Below, one piece after another: positions 45,523-53,497 of a stretch of DNA of 64,000 bases; the stretch's first letter is position 1, and each line of letters begins with the position of its first letter. Both the position numbers and the translations under genes were made by a program. A model generated the notes under the pieces. The model was not told the DNA's origin. It saw only the letters and a list, made by a program, of their open reading frames with translations, and did not search any database. The DNA lies in NCBI GenBank assembly GCA_963843315.1, contig CAWJJU010000002.1, positions 372,001 through 436,000 of the forward strand. Reading direction: 5' to 3'. The DNA comes from JAWVFM01 sp963843315. Lineage in GTDB: Bacteria > Actinomycetota > Thermoleophilia > Solirubrobacterales > 70-9.

Positions 45523-45831
45523 ATTCCTGGACGTCCGGGCGCCTGTCTACCGTCCGCGGCGCGGTGATCTCGACACCGCCGACTCGTCCGAGAACCTGCG
45601 CTCGGATGGGACGCGCGACCGGGGCGCTTCCCGGGAGCAGGCGCTGCCGGGACAGCCCCGGACCGCCCTGGCAGCTAGCCGGCCGGCTCCCAATATCCGT
45701 AAGTGAGGACCTTTAGGTCCGAAACCAGCATGTAAGGACGGCGAAGCCGTCCGCAGGAGATTCTCGAAGCATCACGCCGCCGGGATTCGTGGCTGGCCGC
45801 ATCCACGGTTCGTATCCGCAACGCTTCAGCC
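45523..45831. other. Gene-free stretch of 309 bp
   Basis: From the terminator to the GTG of the next gene there is no credible reading frame. The first 180 bp show nothing recognisable; the second half contains copy 2 of the duplicated structured element, about 68 bp before the downstream GTG. Confidence 0.6.
45692..45763. repeat. Duplicated structured element, copy 2
   Basis: Same element as at 36940-37008, same orientation on the plus strand. Core 45702-45763 differs only at 45725 (C for G) and 45756 (G for A). Both hairpins are fully conserved. The flanks differ: AATATCC (45692-45698) can pair with GGAGATT (45756-45762) with one mismatch, so an outer stem is kept with different bases. On the plus strand it would be in the leader of the WecB-like / nucleotide-sugar dehydrogenase genes. 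Confidence 0.7.
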
Positions 45832-46237
45832 GTGATCGTCCTCGTGGAGAGCCTGGAGGGAAGCGAGCGAGTCGCCGCCCTCGTCGAGGAGCTGGGAGCC
45901 GCGGGCGCCGAAGGCGCGGGTGCTCGACCTGGCCCGGACGGGCGGCGCTACCGCCCTGGGCCGGATGGCCGAGGCGCTGCGGACGGCGGAGAACGACCTC
46001 GAGGCGCGCCCCGCGCAGGCAGCGGTCCTCACCGGCGACGACGACCACGCGCTGGCGGCCGCCCTGGTCGCGACGAAGCTCCACGTTCCCCTGTATCGCT
46101 GCGCGCCGGCGCCCGGCGAGGGCGGCAACGCGCGCATCCACGCGCTGCTGGCCGACGCCAACCTGTCCGATGCGCCATCGGAGGCAGTGGCGGCTTTGCT
46201 CGCCGCCGTGGCCGCAAACCGGCTGCCAGACGCCTGA
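45832..46237 (+). CDS. Short WecB-like (UDP-GlcNAc 2-epimerase fold) protein, one frameshift
   Basis: About 134 residues from a GTG, with one shift near 45,918. It begins VIVLVESLEGSERVAALVEELGAAGAEGA and resumes RVLDLARTGGATALGRMAEALRTAE. The part AAVLTGDDDHALAAALVATKLHVPLYRCAPAP, then ARIHALLADANLSDAPSEA, mirrors the HGDTTSTLAAALAAF...ENRRLTDVLADLLFAPT region of UDP-GlcNAc 2-epimerases. Only about a third of a WecB monomer is present and the catalytic residues are not, so a non-catalytic or degenerate role is likely. It lies 43 bp before a nucleotide-sugar dehydrogenase. Confidence 0.6.
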
Positions 46238-46279
46238 TTCCCGTCTGACCGAGCGCACCGGGCGCCTAGACTCAGCCGG

Positions 46280-47527
46280 GTGAAGGTTGGAATCATCGGC
46301 CTGGGCTATGTCGGCCTGCCGCTCGCCGTCGCCTTTGCCGAGGCGGGCAGCGAGGTCGTCGGCGTCGACGTCAACAGCGAGCGCGTCGAACGCCTGCGCC
46401 GCTCCGAGAGCGACATCGAGGACATCCCGTCCGATCGCCTGCGGGCGGTCGCGGCGCGCTTCACGGCGAGCGACGAATACCGCGCCCTGGCCGCATGCGA
46501 GGCGATCATCATCTGCGTCCCGACCCCGCTGACCGGGCACCGCGAGCCCGACCTCTCCTATCTCGTCGGCGCGGCGAGCGCGCTCTCGCGCGTCCTGCAC
46601 GAGGGCAGGCTCGTGGCCGTCGAGTCGACCACCTACCCGGGAACCACCCGCGAGCGGCTGAAGCCGATCCTCGAGGAGTCGGGGCTGGCCGCCGGCACCG
46701 ACTTCAATCTCGCCTTCTCGCCCGAGCGCATCGACCCGGGCCGCACCGACTACACGGTGCGCACAACGCCCAAGGTCGTGGGCGGGCTTACCGATGCCTG
46801 CCGCGAGCGGGCGGCAGCCCTCTACAGCATCATCTGCGACGAGGTGGTGGAGGTCTCGACGCTCGAGGCGGCCGAGCTGTCGAAGCTGCTCGAGAACATC
46901 TTCCGCTCGGTCAACATCGCCCTCGTCAACGAGATGGCGATGCTCTGCCATCGGCTTGGCATCGACATCTGGGAGGTCATCGACGCCGCCTCCACCAAGC
47001 CGTTCGGGTTCATGCGCTTCGAGCCGGGCCCCGGCATGGGCGGGCACTGCCTGCCGGTCGATCCGTTCTACCTCGCCTACAAGGCCCGCGAGCACGACTT
47101 CTACACCGAGTTCATCGAGCTGGCCGGCAAGCTCAACCAGGCGCAGCCGCACTTCTGCGTGCAGCGGATCGAGGAGGCGCTCAACGACGTGCGCAAGCCG
47201 CTGCGCGACTCGAAGGTGCTGCTCCTCGGGGTGTCCTACAAGGCCGGGGTGGGGGACCTGCGCGAATCGCCGGCGCTCAAGATCATCAAGCTGCTGCACG
47301 AGCGCGGCGCCGACGTCTCCTACCACGACCCCCACGTGCCCGACCTCTCGAGCTTCGGCCTGTCGTCCGTCTCCCTCGACGAGGGCGTGTCCGAGGCCGA
47401 CATCGCCTGCGTCGTGACCGCGCACCCATCGGTGGACTACGCCAAGCTCGTGGCCGACTCCGAGCTGGTCCTCGACCTGCGCGGCGTCACCCGCGGCATC
47501 ACCGCCGACAACCTCGTCCGCCTCTAA
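46280..47527 (+). CDS. Nucleotide-sugar dehydrogenase (UDP-glucose / UDP-ManNAc dehydrogenase family)
   Basis: A 415-residue NAD-dependent enzyme from a GTG. Rossmann motif VGIIGLGYVGLPLAVAFAEAG, substrate region STTYPGTTRERLKPIL, SPERIDPGRTDY, hinge AAELSKLLENIFRSVNIALVNEMA, catalytic Cys in GMGGHCLPVDPFYL, and the C-terminal domain SYKAGVGDLRESPALKI. It oxidises the C6 alcohol of a UDP-sugar to a uronic acid in two steps. SPERIDPG and the GGHCLPVDP motif favour the WecC/UDP-HexNAc dehydrogenase branch. It likely supplies the surface polysaccharide. Confidence 0.92.
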   Translation: MKVGIIGLGYVGLPLAVAFAEAGSEVVGVDVNSERVERLRRSESDIEDIPSDRLRAVAARFTASDEYRALAACEAIIICVPTPLTGHREPDLSYLVGAASALSRVLHEGRLVAVESTTYPGTTRERLKPILEESGLAAGTDFNLAFSPERIDPGRTDYTVRTTPKVVGGLTDACRERAAALYSIICDEVVEVSTLEAAELSKLLENIFRSVNIALVNEMAMLCHRLGIDIWEVIDAASTKPFGFMRFEPGPGMGGHCLPVDPFYLAYKAREHDFYTEFIELAGKLNQAQPHFCVQRIEEALNDVRKPLRDSKVLLLGVSYKAGVGDLRESPALKIIKLLHERGADVSYHDPHVPDLSSFGLSSVSLDEGVSEADIACVVTAHPSVDYAKLVADSELVLDLRGVTRGITADNLVRL

Positions 47528-47528
47528 C

Positions 47529-47600
47529 GGGGTCAGACCCCTTTAGTTTCACTTCCGTCACAAAGGGGTCAGACCCCTTTAGTTTCACTCTCGTCACGCT
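47529..47600. repeat. Tandem 36-bp REP-like repeat (two units)
   Basis: Two units (47529-47564, 47565-47600) each start GGGGTCAGACCCC, a near-perfect palindrome, then TTTAGTTTCAC. They differ mainly in the last 10 bases. They begin one base after the dehydrogenase stop. The same core is in the element at 21007. Each GGGGTC-A-GACCCC followed by TTTAGTTT could also act as a terminator. Confidence 0.8.
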
Positions 47601-47625
47601 TGGCGTCATCGGCTGGCGCGATCAT

Positions 47626-48309
47626 CTGTCCATCGTCCGTCCTGCACGCCGAAAGCGCCGCTACGACCGGGTCACCCTGGCGCTCGCCGCGGGCGCCGTC
47701 GCGACCGTGGGAACCGTGATCGCCGGCGAGGTCGCCCGCCTGACGCGCAGGCGCGTGAACGAGGATGAGACCCCGGAGGGCGCCCTCGACACGGCCGAGT
47801 ACGCGATCGCCGCCGCTCAGATCGCGACCCAGGACGCAGTCAACGTGGTGGTCGAGGGCTACGGAGCGGCGTCGAGAGGGGAGACGGTGCTGTTCAACAT
47901 GCTCTCGGGATTCGTCGGCGGCTTCGCGCTCATGCGGATCTCGACGGCCGGCATCCGCGGCGGCTGGTGGCCGGCAGGGAACGTCAGCGTGGGCGGCCGG
48001 CACATCCACCACTTCGTCCCGGGAATCTTGATCGCGTTCGTCTCCGGCGGCGCCGGCCTGGTTGCCGAGAACGAGTCGATCGAGAAGGCGCTTGCGGTGC
48101 CCTTCGGCGCCGGGATGGGGCTGACCTTCGACGAGGCGGCGCTCCTGCTCGACCTCCGCGACGTCTACTGGACTCCCGAGGGCGTGCTCTCCGTGCAGGT
48201 CAGCCTGGGGGCCTCGGCGATCCTCGGCGCCACGATCCTGGGGCTGCGGATGCTGCGCCGCGGCGAGCGCCGGGTGGAGGAGGCGGGCCTCATCCCCGCT
48301 CCGGACTGA
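47626..48309 (+). CDS. Integral membrane protein, start uncertain
   Basis: About 227 residues from a CTG at 47626, or 200 from a GTG at 47707. The frame is open further upstream, where it reads through the REP repeat, so the true start is unclear. It has four or five hydrophobic segments; conserved-looking parts are GGRHIHHFVPGILIAFVSGGAGLVAENES and GAGMGLTFDEAALLLDLRDVYWTPEGVLSVQVSLG. The HIHHF motif inside a membrane helix edge could bind metal. The family is a hypothetical actinobacterial membrane protein; function unknown. Confidence 0.7.
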   Translation: MSIVRPARRKRRYDRVTLALAAGAVATVGTVIAGEVARLTRRRVNEDETPEGALDTAEYAIAAAQIATQDAVNVVVEGYGAASRGETVLFNMLSGFVGGFALMRISTAGIRGGWWPAGNVSVGGRHIHHFVPGILIAFVSGGAGLVAENESIEKALAVPFGAGMGLTFDEAALLLDLRDVYWTPEGVLSVQVSLGASAILGATILGLRMLRRGERRVEEAGLIPAPD

Positions 48310-48321
48310 GGCCGGGCGCGC

Positions 48322-49062
48322 TCAGTTCGCCACGCGGTAGCGCCCGAAGAGCTCACCCGTCTCGTCGTTGGCGACGAGCGAGACCAGCTCGAGCGTTCGC
48401 TCCGCCTCGCGCAATCCCGACACGAGGCCGGGACCCTGGCCGCCGGCGAGCTTGGGCGCGTGAGTAACGAAGAGCTCGTCGACGAGCAGCTCGTCGAGCA
48501 ACTGCGCGTGCAGGCGGGGCCCGCCCTCGCAGAGCAGCGCCCGAACCCCGCGCTCTCGTAGCGCCTTCATGGCCGCCACCAGGTCGACAGCGCCCTCGTG
48601 GCGCTCCACCGTCAGCGGCGTGCGGGTCTGCGGCGGCTCGACGTCGGATGCCGTGAAGATCAGGACCTCGCCGTCGCCCTCGGTGAAGAGCGAGGCGTCC
48701 CAGGGCAGGTCCAGGCGGCCGGAGACGATCACCATCAGGGGATGGGCCGGCAGCCCCTCCGCCTCGCGCTGCTCGCGCTTCGCGGGGTCGCCCATGATCC
48801 GCCCGTAGCGCTCGGCGCGCATCGTCCCGGCGCCGATCATCAGGGCGTCGACGCGGGTACGCAGCCCCACCAGCATCTGCGTGTCGGTGTCGGTGCCGAT
48901 CGAGCCCGACCGTCCGGCGATCGTCGCGTGCCCGTCGAGAGTCAGCGCGAAGTTCGTGACCACGTAGGGGCGATCGGGGTGCGCTCCCGAGACGAAGTCG
49001 AGCGCCGCGGCCTCGCCGGCGATGCTCGTCTCGGCGGCGTCGGGGAGCAGGCGCCGAATCAT
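48322..49062 (-). CDS. RibD C-terminal / dihydrofolate-reductase-like oxidoreductase
   Basis: A 246-residue protein with the RibD_C fold: PYVVTNFALTLDGHATIAGRSG, SDTDTQMLVGLRTRVDALMIGAGTMRAERYGR (as DTDTQML here), HPLMVIVSGRLDLP and LLCEGGPRLHAQLLDELLVDELFVTHAPKLAGG. It is an NADPH-dependent reductase of pyrimidine or related heterocycles; without the deaminase half it is not a full RibD. It is the last gene of a six-gene operon, overlapping the RpiB-like gene by 4 bp. Confidence 0.88.
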   Translation of the reverse strand: MIRRLLPDAAETSIAGEAAALDFVSGAHPDRPYVVTNFALTLDGHATIAGRSGSIGTDTDTQMLVGLRTRVDALMIGAGTMRAERYGRIMGDPAKREQREAEGLPAHPLMVIVSGRLDLPWDASLFTEGDGEVLIFTASDVEPPQTRTPLTVERHEGAVDLVAAMKALRERGVRALLCEGGPRLHAQLLDELLVDELFVTHAPKLAGGQGPGLVSGLREAERTLELVSLVANDETGELFGRYRVAN

Positions 49063-49496
49063 CCGATGTCCTCGAGGTGGTCGACGTTGGCGCGGTCGTC
49101 CTTCTCGTCGCTGGGCTCGGCGCCGAACCAGGCGTCGAGGATCTCGGTGAGCTCGGCCTCGGAGGTTGATCTCAGGCTCAGCGCCAGCGCGTTGGCGTCG
49201 TTCCAGCGGCGGGCTCCGGCGGCGGTCTGCGCGTCGGGGCACAGGGCGGCGCGCACGCCGCCGACCTTGTTCGCCGCGATCGAGGCGCCCGTTCCGGTCC
49301 AGCAGCAGACGACGGCCTGCTCGGCCCGCCCCTCGGCGACGTCGCGCGCCGCCGCCTCGCTTGCCCACGCCCAGTCGTCGCGCTCGCCCTCGGCCAGCGC
49401 TCCGTGCGGCAAAGCCTCGTGTCCGCGCCGCTCGAGCTCCGCCACGACGCTCTCCGCGACGCCGGTCCGCTCGTCCGCTGCGACGGCCACCCTCAC
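49059..49496 (-). CDS. RpiB/LacA/LacB family sugar-phosphate isomerase
   Basis: A 145-residue protein from a GTG. VRVAVAADERTGVAESVVAELERRGHEAL at the start, ARDVAEGRAEQAVVCCWTGTGASIAANKVGGVRAALC (catalytic Cys and anion-binding GTG loop) and the WNDANALALSLR block define the family, which interconverts aldose and ketose phosphates such as ribose-5-P. Overlaps both neighbours by 4 bp. Confidence 0.88.
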   Translation of the reverse strand: MRVAVAADERTGVAESVVAELERRGHEALPHGALAEGERDDWAWASEAAARDVAEGRAEQAVVCCWTGTGASIAANKVGGVRAALCPDAQTAAGARRWNDANALALSLRSTSEAELTEILDAWFGAEPSDEKDDRANVDHLEDIG

Positions 49497-49903
49497 GCGC
49501 GCTCCTCCTCGTCCGCGAGGGCCAACGCGTCGGCAAGGGTCGCGACGACCTCGAAGCGCCGGAACTTCCCATTGTCGACCAGGGCCAGCAACGCGGCGTC
49601 CTGGGTCAGCTCCAGGCCCGTGGAGCGACCGCGAGTCTGCAGCTGAATCGCCAGGGCCACCTTTCCCGGCCCGGCGTCGACGATCTCGGTGGGGACGACA
49701 GCCACCTGATCCATTGCCTCGTAGAAGCTGTCGAACCAGCGCTGAACCCCCTCCGTCCCGCGGTACGTTCCCGGCTCGCTGGCCAGCTGAGGAGGCGTCG
49801 TGAACTCGAAGTCGGGGTGGAAGTCCTCGGCGACGTAGTCGACGCCCCGTTCGGAGAGCTTGCGGAAGGTCGATTCGACCAGCTCGACGTCGCTCGCGGA
49901 CAT
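49493..49903 (-). CDS. SnoaL/NTF2-like protein
   Basis: A 136-residue cone-shaped NTF2 fold: DVELVESTFRKLSERGVDYVAEDFHPDFEFTTPP, GTYRGTEGVQRWFDSFYEAMD and strands VVPTEIVDAG and KVALAIQLQTRGRSTGLEL. Members are isomerases, hydratases or binding proteins. Ligand unknown. It sits between the sulfotransferase and the RpiB-like gene. Confidence 0.85.
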   Translation of the reverse strand: MSASDVELVESTFRKLSERGVDYVAEDFHPDFEFTTPPQLASEPGTYRGTEGVQRWFDSFYEAMDQVAVVPTEIVDAGPGKVALAIQLQTRGRSTGLELTQDAALLALVDNGKFRRFEVVATLADALALADEEERA

Positions 49904-49912
49904 GCGGGCAGC

Positions 49913-50884
49913 CTACGCCGCCGTGCCGAGCCAGCCAAACCGGCGCCCGGCGATCTCCTCGAGCCTTGCCACGTCGGTCCCGAAGACCTCGATCAGGTGC
50001 TCGCGCTGCGCCGCCGAGAGCATCGGTTTCGGCGCCTCGCCCTTGTCGGGGTCGTGCACGATCCGCTCGACCCGCCAGCGCAGCGACTCGGGCAGGCGGT
50101 CGAAGACCCGATCGATCGCGCGCAGCCCAGGCAGCCGCACCGCGCGGTCCATCAGGCGAAAGCCACTCGACCCCTTGGCCGAGCCGGTCTCCCACTGGCG
50201 GTCGAACTCGGGGGAGGTGAAGCTCGCGTCGACCCCCGCGAACTCGAACAGGCGCGCCATGGTCTCCTCGCGGTTGTCGCGGAGCTCGTCCTGGGTGACG
50301 ATGGCGATCGCGCCGGCCCCGAACGCGTCCAGATAGGGCTCGAGCTGGAAGGCGTAGCGGCCCCGGTCGACGTAGGCGCTGGAATCGGCCTGGAGCACCT
50401 CGTCCAGCGAACGACTCTCGTAGCCGCCGCCGACGTTGTGCAGGTGGTGGGAGAGCAGGCGCGAGACGGGGTCGCGCACGGCGTAGATCAGGCGGGCGCC
50501 GGGAATCAGCGCGTGCATCCGCTCGGCGACCCCGTCGAGCCGCGGACGGGCGGTGTAGTGCGGCGAGGTCTCCCCCCGCACCGGGGCGGAGGGGTCGAAG
50601 TGGCTTCGGTACCAGCCCTCGCCGAGGTCGTGGTTGAGCTCGGCGACGAAGAAATTCAGCTCCTTCGGCCGCGACATCGCGATCTCGGGATGCAGGCTGA
50701 GGTAGTGATGCAGGCTGGTGGTCCCGCACTTCAGGCCGCCGATGACGATCAGGTTCGGGAGCGCGCCGCCCTCGCGCGAGGCACGCGGGCGCCTGCGGTC
50801 GGCGGCGAAGCGCCCGTGGGCGCGAGCCAGCATCGCCTCGTCGGCGCGATCGCGGGCGAACGGGGCGGCGTCAGCCGCCGGCAC
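49913..50884 (-). CDS. Sulfotransferase family protein
   Basis: A 323-residue protein from a GTG. The PAPS 5'-phosphosulfate loop is NLIVIGGLKCGTTSLHHYL, with KELNFF following and the 3'-phosphate site in IYAVRDPVSRLLSHHLHN. The C-terminal part (FGTDVARLEEIAGRRF) is typical of bacterial sulfotransferases acting on carbohydrates or small molecules. It overlaps the HAD gene by 14 bp. A sulfated product is likely but not identified. Confidence 0.9.
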   Translation of the reverse strand: MPAADAAPFARDRADEAMLARAHGRFAADRRRPRASREGGALPNLIVIGGLKCGTTSLHHYLSLHPEIAMSRPKELNFFVAELNHDLGEGWYRSHFDPSAPVRGETSPHYTARPRLDGVAERMHALIPGARLIYAVRDPVSRLLSHHLHNVGGGYESRSLDEVLQADSSAYVDRGRYAFQLEPYLDAFGAGAIAIVTQDELRDNREETMARLFEFAGVDASFTSPEFDRQWETGSAKGSSGFRLMDRAVRLPGLRAIDRVFDRLPESLRWRVERIVHDPDKGEAPKPMLSAAQREHLIEVFGTDVARLEEIAGRRFGWLGTAA

Positions 50885-51569
50885 CGAGCTTCTTGGCCGC
50901 CTCGCGGAAGGTCTTGACGGTGGCGGACGGCGCCTTGCGGCCCTCGAGCTTCTCGCCGTGGCGGTTCACCCAGATCACGGGCACGTTCATCTTGAGAAGC
51001 GGCGCGACGTCGGCGTCGTAGCCGGCGGCGATGTGAACCCAGCCCTTCTTGCCGCCGATCCGGCGCGCCGCCTCCTTGAAGTGGGCGGGGTCCGGCTTGT
51101 AGGAGCGGACCTGCTGAGCGGTGACGACGAGGTCGAGCTCGGTGCGCAGATGGCGCCTCGAGACGCCCAGGAGCTTGTCGTCGACGTTGGAGACGATGCC
51201 GACGTTGTAGCGGCCGGAGAGCCGGTCCATCGCGGCGTTGGCCTCGCGGAAGGGCTGCCACGCGGCCACGCTGTCGGGGAGGAACTGGGCCCGGGACGGC
51301 TCCAGCCGCCAGCCGATCTCCTCGGCAACCTTCACGCCCGCCCGGCGCATGACCTCGGCGTAGAGCTCATACGAGCCGGCCATCACCTCGGCCTCGACCT
51401 CCAGGAACCTGCTGACCAGCGCGGCGTCGTCGATCGAGAGGCCATCGCGGTCGGCCTCGCGCTTGAACGCCTCGGACAGGCCCTTCTCCCAGTCGATCAG
51501 GGTGCCGTAGCAGTCGGTGGTGACCCACTTGATGGTCTTCAGCGAGGGCAGTGCCATGGGGCGCGGCAT
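50871..51569 (-). CDS. HAD-superfamily hydrolase, haloacid dehalogenase type II-like
   Basis: About 232 residues from the ATG at 51569 in TAATG overlap with the glycerate kinase stop; a second ATG is at 51557. Motif I is VTTDCYGTLIDWEKGL (nucleophilic Asp), motif II GIVSNVDD, motif III Lys in SYKPDPAHF and motif IV AAGYDADVAPLLKMN. The pattern fits L-2-haloacid dehalogenase-like enzymes, many of which are phosphatases. Substrate unknown. Confidence 0.88.
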   Translation of the reverse strand: MPRPMALPSLKTIKWVTTDCYGTLIDWEKGLSEAFKREADRDGLSIDDAALVSRFLEVEAEVMAGSYELYAEVMRRAGVKVAEEIGWRLEPSRAQFLPDSVAAWQPFREANAAMDRLSGRYNVGIVSNVDDKLLGVSRRHLRTELDLVVTAQQVRSYKPDPAHFKEAARRIGGKKGWVHIAAGYDADVAPLLKMNVPVIWVNRHGEKLEGRKAPSATVKTFREAAKKLGAGG

Positions 51570-52615
51570 TATGACAAGGGGGCTCGGGCCGCCGCGTTGC
51601 CCCGGTCGTCCCAGCCCCTGCGCGCAACGGCCGCGCCCCCTGCGCGCAGGGCTTCGAGCGTGGGCGCCTCGCGCACCGAGCGGATGGGCAGGCCCCCGAT
51701 CGCGGCGCGATCGAGCCCGTCCTGGCCGACCAGCACGTGCAGGTCGCGCCCGGCGGCGCCGCAGGCGGCCGCGATGCGGCCGACGACCTTTCCCTGCAGG
51801 CTCTGGACGTCGATGCGGCCCTCGCCGGTGATCGCGGCGTCTGCCGCTCGAAGCCGCCGCTCGAAGCCCACAAGCTCCAGCACGAAGTCCGCCCCCGGGC
51901 GGAGCTCCGCGCCAAAGGTGGCCCACAGCCCGCCCGACAGCCCGCCCGCGCAGCCGCTCATCGCCACGCCCCGCGGGTCGCGCGGCAACTCGCCGGCGAA
52001 CCGCTCCAAACGCTCGGACAGGCGGCGAACGGCCGCCGGGTTGGCGCCCTTCTGCGCAGCGAACACGGCCGCCGCCTCCTCGAAGGGGGTCTCGACGTCG
52101 CACAGCACCTCGATCGCCGCGCCGCGGGATCCGCCGCGCTGGCGCAGAGCCTCGATGGCCCCGGCGCCGCCGTCGGTCGTGGCGCTGCCGCCGCAGCCGA
52201 CGATCACCCTGCGTGCTCCGCCGTCGATCGCGGCGGCGATGAGCTCGCCGGTTCCCTGGGTGCTAGCCGCCTCCGCGTCGCGCTCCGCCTCCGCTACGAG
52301 CGGGAGCCCAGAGGCGGCGGCGGTGTCGATCACCGCCGCGCCGCTGTCCAGCAGCACGTACTCGGCTTCGATGGTCCGGCCCAGCGGGTCATGGACAGCG
52401 GCCCGCATGGCTCGTCCGCCCAGCGTGGCCCCGAGCACCCCCGCCGTTCCCTCGCCACCGTCGGCCACGGGGCAGAGGTCCGCGGCGGCGCCCGCGTCAG
52501 CCGCGCCGGCGCCGATGGCTCTGGCCACCTCCGGGGCGGAGAACGTCCCCTTGAACGAATCGGGAGCGATCAGGAGGCGGAGTTGACGATCCGGGGCCGT
52601 GGGCATGCCCGTCAT
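51569..52615 (-). CDS. Glycerate kinase (GlxK/GarK type)
   Basis: A 348-residue type I glycerate kinase: LLIAPDSFKGTFSAPEVARAIGAG, CPVADGGEGTAGVL, VIDTAAASGLPLV, ASTQGTGELIAAAIDGGARRVIVGCGGSATTDGGAG and ITGEGRIDVQSLQGKVVGRIA. It phosphorylates D-glycerate, normally to 2-phosphoglycerate. It opens the six-gene operon. Alternative ATG at 52606. Confidence 0.92.
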   Translation of the reverse strand: MTGMPTAPDRQLRLLIAPDSFKGTFSAPEVARAIGAGAADAGAAADLCPVADGGEGTAGVLGATLGGRAMRAAVHDPLGRTIEAEYVLLDSGAAVIDTAAASGLPLVAEAERDAEAASTQGTGELIAAAIDGGARRVIVGCGGSATTDGGAGAIEALRQRGGSRGAAIEVLCDVETPFEEAAAVFAAQKGANPAAVRRLSERLERFAGELPRDPRGVAMSGCAGGLSGGLWATFGAELRPGADFVLELVGFERRLRAADAAITGEGRIDVQSLQGKVVGRIAAACGAAGRDLHVLVGQDGLDRAAIGGLPIRSVREAPTLEALRAGGAAVARRGWDDRGNAAARAPLS

Positions 52616-52647
52616 TCTGCGCCCCGGCTCGGGCGCCCTGGGATAGG

Positions 52648-53457
52648 TTGGTCGCGACCTTGAAGATCCACGTCCTCAACACCGGTGTCGTTCGCCTGAA
52701 GGATGCGTTCCTGCATCCCCGCCGCGGGCCGCTGCGCCAGCCGGCGCTCTTCCTGCCCGGCGAGTTCGTCGACGAGCCGATGCCGATCCACGCCTGGCTG
52801 ATCGAGCACGACGGCAAGCGGATCCTGGTCGACACGGGCGAGGTGGCCACGGTGGGTGACGTTCCGTTCGCGAAGTTCCAGGTGCGCCGCGCCGATGAGC
52901 TCGATCGGGCCCTCGCCGCGGTGGGCGTCGCGCCGGCGGACATCGACACGATCATCCTCACCCACATGCACGGGGACCACATGGACGGGGCCGTTCATCT
53001 CGACGGCAGCCCGGTGCTGGTGGCCCGCGAGGAGCTGGCGTATTCGAAGAGCGCGGTATCTCGTTTCTTCGCCCGGATGCTGGGCCAGCCGATCCCCGAG
53101 GGCGTGCACTTCGAGCCCATCGAGATCGACGGCCCTGCGTTCGGCGCCTTCCCGGCGAGCCGGCCGCTGACCGGCGACGGCCGGGTGCTCGCCGTCCCGA
53201 CGCCCGGTCACACGCCCGGTCACCTGTCGGTCATCTGCGTCGACGACGAGGGCAGGCACGTGATGCTGGCCGGCGACGCGACCGACTCGCTCGAGCAGCT
53301 CCGGGCCCTCCGCCCCGACGCGATCGGGCCCAAGCCAAAGGTCCACCTTGCGACCCTCCAGCGGATCCTCGCCCACACGCGCGAGCACCCCACCGTCTAC
53401 CTGCCGTCGCACGACCCGGAGTCGGTCGCGAGGCTGGAGGCCGCCACCACGGTCTGA
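52648..53457 (+). CDS. Metallo-beta-lactamase fold hydrolase, AHL-lactonase-like
   Basis: About 269 residues from a TTG (another TTG at 52660 gives LKIHVLNTG as start). Zinc-binding HMHGDHMDG (HxHxDH), later His in TPGHTPGH, Asp in LAGDATD and a late SHD are all present. The MPIHAWLIEHDGKRILVDTGE block is as in N-acyl-homoserine lactonases and related lactonases. Divergent from the glycerate kinase; 40 bp before sucC on the same strand. Substrate unproven. Confidence 0.88.
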   Translation: MVATLKIHVLNTGVVRLKDAFLHPRRGPLRQPALFLPGEFVDEPMPIHAWLIEHDGKRILVDTGEVATVGDVPFAKFQVRRADELDRALAAVGVAPADIDTIILTHMHGDHMDGAVHLDGSPVLVAREELAYSKSAVSRFFARMLGQPIPEGVHFEPIEIDGPAFGAFPASRPLTGDGRVLAVPTPGHTPGHLSVICVDDEGRHVMLAGDATDSLEQLRALRPDAIGPKPKVHLATLQRILAHTREHPTVYLPSHDPESVARLEAATTV

Positions 53458-53497
53458 GCCTGGCCTCGCGGGCTTCCGTTACTGTCCTGCGCGCTCT

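Noticed and set aside
47529..47600. GSDPFSFT repeats as a genuine protein motif
   Set aside because: They are the translation of the GGGGTCAGACCCC palindromic repeat and precede any plausible start codon of the membrane protein.
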